A stretch of DNA of 64,000 nt, from NCBI RefSeq assembly GCF_024713945.1, contig NC_134677.1, positions 6,761,001-6,825,000 on the forward strand, read 5' to 3'. The number at the start of each line of letters is the position of its first letter. Position 1 is the first letter of the stretch. Below the pieces are notes generated by a model, which saw only the letters and a program-made list of their open reading frames with translations, was not told the DNA's origin and made no database searches. Positions 47,201-58,180 of the stretch are shown in pieces. Source of the stretch: Dermatophagoides farinae. Taxonomy: Eukaryota; Arthropoda; Arachnida; Sarcoptiformes; Pyroglyphidae. The position numbers were made by a program, and so were the translations under genes.

Positions 47201-48787
47201 CCATTTCAAATTAATCCAGTATTCATAAATGGTTCGAAATTTTCATCAAAAATTTTTGAAATTGAATTTTACGATCAATTATATCCATTGTCAGTGAAAA
47301 ATTATAAAATATTGACAAATGAAGATAGCCTTGATCCAAAAGTTACCATTTTCAAACATCATTCAGGACGAATCAATCATTCAAATGATCAAGCATTTTT
47401 ATTCGAAACAACTAAAAATTTTCATTTGGAAAATGACTATCTGTTGGTCACATTAAATGCCAGAGGGTATATTGAAAAGATACATTTTAAACAAAAGAAT
47501 TTGACAGAATATTTTGACATGTCATTCATTGCTTACAATTCAGTGCCAAAAAGAAGTGGTGCTTATTTGTTGAAATTTGTTCATCAAAATCCATATCCAG
47601 ATTTATTTTTTTCACAAACACCAATCATTAATCTATTTAAAGGACATCTAAGCTCGACCATAATTGTGAATTATACTGATATTGCATATTCGATTAAATT
47701 GTACAACATTAAATCCGACATTGGTGCCGCCATTGAAATGAAACTGTTGATTGATTTGGAAGATAAAGCTAATTATGAAAATCAAGAAATAGTCATTCGT
47801 CTTGGTACGCATATTAATAATAATAATAACAACGATAATTATGACAATAGATTTGATGAAAAAAGGAAAACAATAAACAAAACCTTGTACAATCGTACAT
47901 TTTATGTTGATTCGAATGGTTTTCAGATGCTTGAAAGACATTTCATTGATTCAATCGGCATCGAGGGCAATTATTATCCAATGACTTCGGCCGTATTTAT
48001 TGAAGATGAAATACGTCGATTTTCCATACTATCATCGCATTCACATGGCGTAACTTCTCCACAAAATGGAATAATTGAAATAATGCTTGATCGTCGTATT
48101 TTATATGATGATAAACGAGGACTTAGTGAAGGCGTAATGGACAATATTCCTGCACAATCAAATTTTTGGCTAGTATTTGAACATGTTCACCATAACAATG
48201 GTCCATCATCATCATCAAACGGAAAAATATCACCACCAGTTTTATCTCGATTAGCTGATTCATTATTGTTATATCTAAATTATCCATCCATCACAATGTA
48301 TTCATATCGTAGTGAACAAGAGGTGACTAAACGTTCGACAAAAAAATATTATCGAAATCGCTATTTAATCGCACCGAATAGTTTATGTCGATATTTCCTT
48401 CTAAATTTACGTACATTACCAATCAATGATAATTTTAATCATCCATCACAATCAAGTTTAATGATACTACACAATAGAGTTTCGTTACAATCATCAATTG
48501 AGCCATCATTAGATGATTATATTCCCAATAATATTTGTGGTGATTATCACAACAATAACAATTATGATGATCACGATTCACCATTGATTATATCATCATC
48601 TGGCACTATCAACAACCTGTTGCCAACAAAATCATCATCAATAACACATCTATTCAATGATGTACGTATAACATCAATGCATAAAACATTATTATCTGGT
48701 ATGAAATGTTCAAATAAAATGATAAGCTCAATTTCGGAAATGAATATTCTACCATTTCAATTGGAATCATATAATGTAACATTTTAG
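44280..48787 (+). CDS. Golgi alpha-mannosidase II (GH38)
   Basis: Type II Golgi membrane enzyme that trims mannoses during N-glycan maturation. Exons: 44280-44681, 45484-45656, 45805-48787; 1185 residues (Drosophila enzyme about 1100). The membrane anchor is at residues about 8-30 (IIFLYLLFPAIFIIFIYSFIF), then an Asn/Asp-rich stem. The catalytic domain begins VIIVPHSHNDPGW (zinc ligands His142, Asp144). TGGWVMNDEA and SVDPFGHS (nucleophile/zinc ligand Asp259) follow, then LGDDFRY and QHHDGITGT (His540, Asp541). The C-terminal beta domains contain FYVDSNGFQMLERHF and DRRILYDDKRGLSEGV, with Asn-rich inserts. The open frame extends leftwards into the second intron to 45722, but the acceptor TTTTTTAG at 45804 and the family's WWD-R-L junction set the exon start. 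The first intron is 802 nt. Confidence 0.96.
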
Positions 48788-50215
48788 TAATGAAGCATAA
48801 AAAGAATATAAATATCTACTACATAATAACCATAATATTACATTAACTAACACAGTAACTGCCTTATTTGACTTCAATAATGTGATAATAATTATATAAC
48901 AAGAAAAAAAATGTACCATAAGATTATTCTCATTATTAATCAATTATGTTGATTTTTTTTAAAATATTGACCAATTATAACCATAAATATTTATATATAT
49001 TTTGATTCAATACACCAATGATCTCATATATTAATTGATTTGTCATCAACACATGTTTTCTACTTTTCTCTTTCTCTCTCTCTCTGTTTTTTTTATTGTC
49101 GTTGTAATGTAATGATTTTAAATATATCTATATTTTTTCTTCTTCTTTTAATAATAATATAATAAAACAAAGTTTGAAAAAAAATTCAATTTGAAAAAAA
49201 ACAATTTTTTTCCTGATGGTATTGTTGTTGTTTCACCAACTCGTTAATGCATTATTCGTTATTCGTTGTTTGACACATTTTTTTTTCTCTTCATTTACCT
49301 ACCAAAGAATTCACAAAAACACACTTGTCCATGCATATATACAAACACAAACACAGAATTGATTGAACACCTGCGCAAAAATTTTCTTCTTGACTAACGA
49401 CATGTATTACACAAACACACACCGAATGGTCATTGAAAAAAAAAATTTGGTCATTCGGTTTGTGTGTTAATGTGTCATGTTTCTAAAAAGAAAAATAAAA
49501 AAAGGAAAAAAAAGTTGCGCGTAATCACAGCCTTAAACTATCAGGTAGGTTAATGAGTTGTAATTACATACAATCACACACAGGTGTGTGTGTGTGTGAA
49601 TGATGTATCGGACAAAGGTGACAATCACCAATGCTGTTGTTGCTGCCAAAAAGTAATGCACATTAGAACATTTTGACCGGAAAGACGAACGGAAAAAAAA
49701 TTTGATGGTCAACGTTTTTTTTGTTTGAATTTTTTTTTATTAAATAAATTTTTTTTCCTGAATCTGACCACATACTTCTCCCGTTGTTTGTTGATCTACT
49801 TTTCCATTTTTCTTTTTTTTTTGAATTTGAAAGGAAAAATTTAAAAAATCGGAACCCCTTTTTTATATTTGCAAAAAAACTTCTTTTTTTTTGAATTACT
49901 TGTGTCAACATTCTAATCGTTACCGCAAGTTTTTTTTCTTCTTCACTTGTGATCTTTTCGTTTGTTTTGCTTGCTCTAAGCAAATAATTTTATGAGACCG
50001 TCATCAGAATTCTTTGAATAAAAAGAGGGTAAGAGAGAGAGAGAGAGAGAGAAACCATTGTTTCCGTCATCCGGTACCGCGAATAAAATGATTTCGGTAA
50101 ATAAATATTAAACACAAAATAAATGTATAGAGTGATTGAGTCGCCTATATTGAAATGACGATTGATCTTAATGTTCATCGTTAGTTTTGTGGGCAATAAT
50201 CTTTTTTTCTGCTTT

Positions 50216-50255
<40 letters not shown>

Positions 50256-51267
50256 GTGGTTGAAACTACCAACTTGTGGGCCAATAATAATATCATTTGG
50301 ACCATCCAAAAATTTACCATTTGTTTGGTTCTTCGTTTGGTCCATCCGCGCTTTTCATACGAAGCTGGATATTATTGGTAAATAATATTGTACAATATAT
50401 ATGGTGTTTTACCATTCATATTTAAAGATTAAATCGTTATAACATTACAGAAAACACTATAGCTATAATTCTGTATATATGTGTGTCATATGTACATAAG
50501 TGTGTGTATAAATGTGTGTGTGTGTGTGTGTGTACAACAATGATTCAACCCAAGAAAATTATCGTCAACGTAAGTAAGCAATGACTAACATTTCTGATAC
50601 CTGTTGAATATTTTCGGTTCAGTTTTGTTGTTGTTCATTTCATTTTTTCAGTTTACTTGTGGCATTCATTGATTACACTTGGTTTCGTTTATATTACATT
50701 TTATTTGGAATAGATCTGATTTTTTGAATCTAGTTTGAACCGCGTAAATAATCATCATTTTTTTTTTGTTCATTCAATTGTCATCTGGAATAGATTTTCA
50801 TCAGTTTTTCTTGTTTTCTTTTTTTTTTTTTTTTTTGTTCGTACAACGACAATACGATAATTTGAAACAAAACACAAGACCTTTTTAATTTAGAACCTTG
50901 TGTGTGTGTGTGTGCTACTGTTTTTTTTCTGACAAATGTAATCGGCCAATATGTTAACAAAATACTACTGTTTTTTTTATGGATCATTCGTTTTGAATAT
51001 ATCATGTATAAACACCACCACCACATGGTCAGTGTACTAATTTATATGATGACTAAAGTGTTATTGATAATGGTCAACAGTTATACAAGTATTGCCACAT
51101 TCAATTTTGGATTTTTTCTTGTACTAAAAAAAACAAATTCTCAATCCATGAGAAAATTTCAATTCTTGCTTCAGAATTAAAAGTGTAATTTTTCGAAAAA
51201 AAAATCAATCCATTCATCATTCAAGAACTTGATTACTGAATTCGTAAAAATTTTAATCCAGACAAAC
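48788..51267. other. 2.5 kb spacer, no gene seen
   Basis: Microsatellite-rich spacer: (TC)n near 49068-49085, (TG)n near 49583-49597, (AG)n at about 50032-50052, a T-run of 37 at 50218-50254, and (TG)n near 50513-50532. It should hold the mannosidase 3' UTR and the promoter of the sog-like gene. Open frames are composition-driven. Confidence 0.5.
50218..50254. repeat. Poly-T tract, 37 bases
   Basis: Longest homopolymer in the window. No tail-side features (target-site duplication or element body) are visible beside it, so I do not call it the end of a retroposed copy. Its exact length is unreliable in any assembly. Confidence 0.85.
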
Positions 51268-51464
51268 ATGGCATTTTTATTCATAAATTTGTTATTAAAA
51301 ATTTATCTGTTAACTATCTTATGGTCAAATCAATATATAGAATATGTTGCTGCTAAATTACCGTTAATGGAAGATTATGTGGTAGCACCAAAAGTTTCAC
51401 AACAAACTCGTAAGTAATAAATGTTTTTTTTTTAACCTGTTGCATCTGTGACAACCAAACACAA

Positions 51465-51495
<31 letters not shown>

Positions 51496-53453
51496 GACAC
51501 TTGTTGTTAGGTCAATGTACCTATGTTTCATGCAATAAAAAAAACTAACAAAAAATATAAGAAACTAATTCCTAGTTAATCTATGTTTTTGTTTGTTATG
51601 TGATCATGATCATGAACACATTTATAGAATGTGTATTCGATAAAGACGTTTATGAGATTGGAGAAAAATGGAAACCAACCATCGAACCATTCGGCGTATA
51701 TTATTGTATTCTTTGTGAATGTATAGCTGTGCAAAGAAAAAATAATGAAGGTGACAATCGTGTGGTTGCCAAAGTACATTGTAGAAATTTCAAAAATGAT
51801 TGCCCAAAGCCTACTTGTAACAATCCAGTATTATTGCCTGAACGTTGCTGTAAATCATGTCCTGGAGGTTTGTATTAATTTCGATTGTTTATTGTCAATA
51901 ATAATAATGAGTCCAACTGACAAATAATTCCATTTTTTTCGCTTAATCAGATGTTAACAATATTGAAGATTTAATTGCTAGTCAAAAAATGGAAGAAGCA
52001 TTGCTTATGAAAAATTTTCGTAAAAAATTCTATGCACTTCTTTCATCAAAATCATCAACAGCGCCGACAAATATGACTGCAACAACGAGAGCATTTTTCC
52101 ATTTGAATAAACAACGGCTAGCGTTCATTATTAAAACTACAAGGTTAGTATACTATGAAACCATTGTATTGATTGATTTTTTTTGTCTAATTGAAATTCC
52201 CTAATGACAATTTTAGCCATCATAAACCGACTTATATACGATTTCAAGATCTCGATGATACAATCATTGAAGAATATATTGTTCTCGGTAACAAAAGCAA
52301 TGGATCAAATAATCAATATGTTGTTTTTGGTTCTTGGAAAAAAGTTCCAAAACCATATCGTGCCATGATTCGTAATAGACATCTGAAAATTTCAATTTCA
52401 TTTAACAAAGATTTTAATATGAAATCCTCATTGGTCGGTGTGATACGAAAACATAATACAGCCAATTCTGCTATACAGGAAATGTGGAACGATCAAAATC
52501 TCTATTATGAACTATTAGAATCAGGAGAATTTGGAAAGAATAAAATATTCCAAAACATGTTGAATGCAACTTCATTTGTTTCATATGAAGATCGTAATTC
52601 ATTAGATCGTAAAGCAATGATGGATCAATCAGCATATCCATCGATGAATTCAATTAATTCCAATTACAAATGTTATTATGAAGCTCAGATCTACGATGAA
52701 GGTGCTCAATGGAAAAATCACAATGATGATTGTGAAATGTGTTTCTGTCAACGTGGTCGTGTTAAATGTGAGAGCGAAATCTGTCTAAAACTCAGATGTA
52801 AAGAACAAATTCGTGTTCCTGGACAATGTTGTCCCATTTGTAAAAACAAATTAGCTCATTATTCGTCGAAAAGGAATCAATCATGTTATTTTGAAGGTGA
52901 AAAACGATCTCATCTTATTGGATCAAGATGGCATCCATACATACCTCCATTTGGTTTTGATCGATGTACAGTATGTATGTGCACTAAATTAGCACAAATC
53001 GAATGCAAACGTAATGAATGTCCACCATTACCATGTGCAGAACGTGATGCTTATCGAGAAAATCCAATGGACTGTTGTAAAAAATGTCGTGCATCGACTA
53101 GATCAATGGAATCAATGAGTGACCAAGCATCGAATGATGATAATATTGAACAAGCTCTTGCAACAGGAAGTTGTCGTTTCAGGGGAAAAATTTATGCAAA
53201 TGGTGACGAATGGAATCCAGCAGTTGATCCATATGGTGAAATTAGTTGCATAAAATGTCGTTGCAAAGATGGACTACATAAATGTCAACGATTAAAATGT
53301 AAACCATCACCACCAGGATGTCAAAAAATTCTTATCAGAGGTGAATGTTGTCCAGTTTGTGCCGATGAACAGCCAAAATTATTAGCATCGGATAATACAT
53401 TTATTACCGGACGAAGACGGCTATCGGCTAAAACATCAAGAATACGATATTAA
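51268..53453 (+). CDS. sog: Short gastrulation/chordin-like BMP antagonist, reduced form
   Basis: Secreted VWC (chordin-type cysteine-rich) protein; the family binds BMPs and sets dorsal-ventral patterning. Exons: 51268-51409, 51628-51867, 51951-52143, 52217-53453; 603 residues. A hydrophobic signal segment (MAFLFINLLLKIYLLTILWS) comes first. CR1 is at about residues 48-128 (CVFDKDVYEIGEKWKP ... LLPERCCKSC). A single CHRD-like segment follows (LNKQRLAFIIKT, PTYIRFQDLDDTIIEEYIV, GSWKKVPKPYRAMIR, about 170-260). Three more CR modules come at the C-terminus (CYYEAQIYDEGAQWKNH ... GQCCPIC; CYFEGEKRSHLIGSRW ... CCKKC; CRFRGKIYANGDEWNP ... GECCPVC). The 1 + CHRD + 3 order is that of chordin/sog, which are about 950-1040 residues with four CHRD units, so this one has lost most of the CHRD part. 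The alternative is another VWC protein, but the CHRD-type segment argues for sog. Confidence 0.82.
51466..51491. repeat. (CA)n microsatellite in intron 1 of the sog-like gene
   Basis: Thirteen CA units inside the first intron. Confidence 0.85.
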
Positions 53454-54787
53454 TGCGGCTAAAAATGGCACAGAAACTAAATCTCTCAAATCTTTTGTAA
53501 ATGTTTTTTCGGTTTTTTTAAAATCAAATTTTTCTATATATTTTTTTATGAACAGAAATTTTAACAAAATGAATTGAATTAAAAAATGAAAATTTTTTTT
53601 TTTTAATTTAAACAATTCGATTATCTATCACTAGATGACGTTGCATATTCATTAATATTTTCATGATAGTCAAAAAAGAATCGTGGATCCATCCTTGTGT
53701 CTGTTGGAATGATGAGTGATGCGCGTGAGTCACACAAACACTGTCTTTGTTTTTTTTTGTGTGTTTATTTGCTAGGAGCATTTGATGTATACAAATTCAA
53801 GAAATCAATGGAAATCAATGGACGCCATACTGCTATATATATTATTTATATATGCTTCTTGTTGGATATAATAATGATAATACATTGATGATAGTGGATT
53901 ACTCAACATGAAGATGTATGCCATAATATCACATCGAACATAAACATCACAACAAACAAACAAACAAACAGTAAATAATAAATAAACATCCGAAAAGAAA
54001 ATTGGTAATTTTGTATGTGTACGTTTTTTGATTCAAGAATTATCTTTTTGTTTTCATATATATTCTATATGTGTTTTGTTTCCATCTTGGGATTCATTTT
54101 GGTTTTTTGTTTAAAAAAATTTCTCCCATCAAAACATTTTAAGGCAACCAAATTTTCTTGGCAATAAAATAATTGAATAAATTAATTAAAATGTTTTTTT
54201 GTTGGCTTTTTCATCTTTCATTTTATAATTGATTAAATGAATAAAATTCAGTGGTAAGTTTGATTATATAAATTTTTTTTTTTTTTTTTTTTTGATTAAA
54301 ATTCAAAATGTCATCCACAAATTCTATCTATTATCATTTGTTCTAATGAAAGCAATGTGTCAAAATATATATAGAATCTAAGATTTAAAATGAAAAAAAT
54401 CTACATATCAATGATTATAGCTATGATAGATGGCAGCATTCATTTCAATATAAATATCAGAAAAAAAATCAAAATTATTAAATTTAAAAAAGTGAAAAAA
54501 ATTTTATGGCGCCAAAATGAAAATGGTTTTGTTTTCGTATTGCGAAGGACATTGCCACACACACACACACACATGCATACATAGATAGATACACAAACAT
54601 AGACATAGGAAATACAAGTTGTCGACGAATATGATAAACAACAAGTGTATGCGCTACAATATAGCATCGTATTTTACGATTTTATAATAATTTATTTATG
54701 TATTAATTAATTGTTTTAATTTATTTGTAAATTCTAATTTTTTTTCTCTCTTTCCTATTTTTTTCGACATGATCATACTATCTAAAG
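53454..54787. other. 1.3 kb spacer, no gene seen
   Basis: 3' UTR of the sog-like gene and promoter of PCIF1. Contains a T-run near 54271-54292, (CA)n near 54557-54573 and (AAAC)n near 53955-53970. No credible frame. Confidence 0.5.
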
Positions 54788-57700
54788 ATGGCTAAAAGGG
54801 GTCGAAAAACTGAAACAAGTCCAAAACCTAGAAAGACTACGACGAACAATAAAAAAATCAATGTTACCAAATCAAAAGGCCGTGGAAGAGGTCGTCCATC
54901 AACGACGGCAACAAAAGCGACAAAAATAATTGAAAAAACATTGACGAAATCATCGAATGAATCTGCTAATATATTAACATCACCCATAATAAACACGACC
55001 AAAGCCAACAAATCAAATGTCAAAACTAACAAAACATCCAAAACAGTAACGGAATCAAAATCTAAAAAAACATCGATTAATAATAAAAATGAAGAAAAAC
55101 TTGTTAAAAATGAAATTACCGCTACGAATAATAGAAAAACCTCGATAGCCAATAAATCAAAGCCAAAAAAAGCACAAAAAGTTTCGAAACCATCATCTGC
55201 CACCACTAAACGTGGCAGAAAACCCAAATTGAAAGATGTAGAAAAGGATAAAGATAAGGAATCCAATTCAAAGAAGAAAACAATCCGACCAAAAGCAAAA
55301 CAAGTGTTTGAAGATGATGAAACGGAGGAAGAGGATAATTTGGCTGATGAAAATTATGATGAACCTAAAGATGATGAAATGTTAAACACCATTATCCAAG
55401 TACCTGTAAAAAAAACAAGTATCGAAGCCACCAGTGATATTTCCTTAACATATGGATTTGATAAAATTAGTGGTGAAACATTAAATAAGCTTGAAGAGAA
55501 TCCAATTACACTTGCCAAATCATCATCCTATGATCATCATCATCATCATCATTCTGCTCCTTATCATTTTGATCATTCTAATGAACAAAATTATCTCGGT
55601 TCATTGTACAATAACAATATGAATCTAATTTCATCATCATCCACATCAGCATTTTCATCGGTATCGACAGCTATACAACACAATCAATTCGGTACAAATC
55701 ATTTGACAACATCGTTGCCCAGTTACAATACGACTTCATCTCATTTGCAACATCATGGCCATGCAATGGCTAATGAGATAAACAGTGGGCCAACATCATT
55801 AGCCAATATACCCGTTTCTCCGACGACACCAACAGGCCCTGTTCCACCAACGCCACAACTTCATCATCATGGCCACCAATCATTGCTTTCACCACCACAA
55901 AATCAAAACAATGCGTCAGCAGCAGCAACCCTAGCTAACGATCCTTCTCATGATTTACCAAATGAATTACTACATCAAGGTTGGCGAAAAGTGTGGAGTA
56001 AACGTGAAGGACGATTTTATTTCTATAACAAAAACACAAATCAATCAATCTGGGAAATGCCTAAATTGTCTAACATTTATGATCCAATGACCGATCCATT
56101 GGGAATACAATCAGCTAATAATCCACCAATCAGTCAATTTCAGCCACCAATTCATTCCGATCATTTAGCACCACCCATCTATCAAACGCTTAACCCTGCA
56201 TTCACTCCATTTGCTCAATATAAAAATGATGTGATGAGCAATGACAAGAAGACTATGATCGGACCATTTGATTTCGAAATTGAGCCCAATTGTTACATTT
56301 GGGAGGGATCGTTTTTCTACTATTTTCATCCTCATCCGGACATTGAATTAGCCAGGTATAATTGCGTTCACAAACTACGACAACAATATTGGGAGCTGTG
56401 TCGAACTCGGCAGACAATTGATCCTCCAAAAGATTCTTTTACGAAATGGATTCTCGAACGCAAAATTATCGACAAAGGATGTGATCCTATATTACCATCA
56501 GATTGTATAAATGAGTTATCTAATTCACTATATCGAGAAATCATGAGCGATATTCCAATCAAATTGGTTCGACCTAAATTCAGTGGTGAAGCTCGTAAAC
56601 AATTATCTAAATATGCCGAAGCTGCAAAAAAAATAATCGAAGCACATCCAGTTTCGGGTCAAAGTCGAAAAATTGTCAAATGGAATGTAGAAGATGCATT
56701 CGATTGGATAAGGAAAACATTAAATGCAACATTTGAAGATTATATCGAACGATTGGAACATCTAAAGAGGCAATGTCAACCCCATATCGTCGGTGCGGCT
56801 AAATCATCTGTTGAAGCGATTTGTTTGAAAATATATCATGTTTCGGCTGAATATGCTCGCCGAATAAGAGAAATGAATCTTGAATTGGCTAAAAAAGAAG
56901 ATCTTAGAGGTATATTATTACACTATTATGAATTTGTTTTAATTCTATTTCTATTTCTTATTCACAGAATTTTCCATGAGAATGAACAATAAAAAGATTG
57001 CATGCTATTCAGCTTATCTTATGTATCCTTGTCCAAAACTACCTCCTACACTAATGATCACCGAAAAAGAAAGTGTTATTCTTCGTTGTGGTAAGAATGC
57101 TGAAATTTTACGACTGAACACCAATTATCTGCAAAAATTAGAAATGTTATATTATTTCAATTGTCGCGATGACCGAAAATTTAACTATTTCTTAACACGT
57201 GTTTGGTGTCTTTTAAAACGATATCAGGTGATAAACGATTAAATTCAATTTATTCATAATTTGATTGATTATAAATTGTTACCATTATAGAGTTTTTACG
57301 ACAAGAATGAAGGCCTTCCCTCACAGAATTCTCTTGCATTATCCGTTTTTGGGGCTTTAAACAAACATTTTGGTGTAACTTTTGAATGTTTTGCATCACC
57401 CTTGAATTGTTATTTTCGACAATATTGTTCAATTTTTCCCGATACTGATGGTTATTTTGGTTCAAGAGGGTAAGTTGTTTATAATGTTATTATTGTTAAT
57501 TGATTGATTGATTGTGTTCCGATTTCCTGTTTTTTATTGAATTTTTTTTTGTTATATTGCAGATCGATACTCAACTTTTATCCAATTTCTGGTTCATTCC
57601 AAGCAAATCCTCCTGATTCGGAAGATTTGATCAATGCTACTATAACTCATTTTGAAAAATTATTGGAAAATTCAATGGAACCACTATCTTTTATCATATT

Positions 57701-58180
57701 CATTCAGGAAAAACCGGAAATATCGGAGAAAATAATCTCCAGGCTAGAGAGCAATAAATTTAAACGAATGCATTTGACTGTACAAGCATCGGAACACGAA
57801 TATAGGCATGGTTTTCAGCATGTCAGCAATCAAAACGAAATTCATGTAAAATCACTTTATAATACCATCGTTTATTTTCTACAAAACGATGCGGGATTCC
57901 TAAAATGGGGCCCAACACCCGAACGCGTTGAAGAGCTTGTCGAATCGTTTAAACTTGACCGTGACAAAGAGGTAATAATTTTCAATAATTTCATTTCTAT
58001 AATTATTGACAACATTTACAATTACAGCTGTCAATCGTATCACCATCATTTACATCGACCAATATTAATCCTACACAGCAGCAGCAGCAGCAACAACAAA
58101 ATCCACAACAAACACAGCAACAGCCACCAATGGCATTACAGCCAAAATCAGAAACGGAAATTCGTCCAAATGGTATTTGA
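54788..58180 (+). CDS. PCIF1: PCIF1, cap-proximal m6Am methyltransferase homolog with altered NPPF motif
   Basis: Homolog of the nuclear enzyme that N6-methylates cap-adjacent 2'-O-methyladenosine and binds the phosphorylated RNA polymerase II tail. Exons: 54788-56909, 56968-57227, 57291-57469, 57563-57971, 58028-58180; 1040 residues (human 704). The extra length is an N-terminal Lys/Arg/Thr-rich region with AT-hook-like motifs ([23 protein letters not shown]) and a Ser/His/Gln-rich linker. The WW domain is at about residues 398-430 ([20 protein letters not shown] ... QSIWEMP). The helical and Rossmann core follows: [46 protein letters not shown], then [14 protein letters not shown]. The catalytic NPPF of human PCIF1 reads NPPD here (residues 869-872). 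The tail is Gln-rich. Confidence 0.94.

Noticed and set aside
50218-50254. Poly-T tract as the tail of a retroposed copy
   Set aside because: No element body, internal promoter boxes or flanking duplication can be recognised; similar shorter runs occur throughout the spacers.
23909-58180. DXO, SMG8 and PCIF1 as an RNA-cap/quality-control gene cluster
   Set aside because: They are tens of kilobases apart with unrelated genes between and mixed strands; chance grouping is the simpler view.
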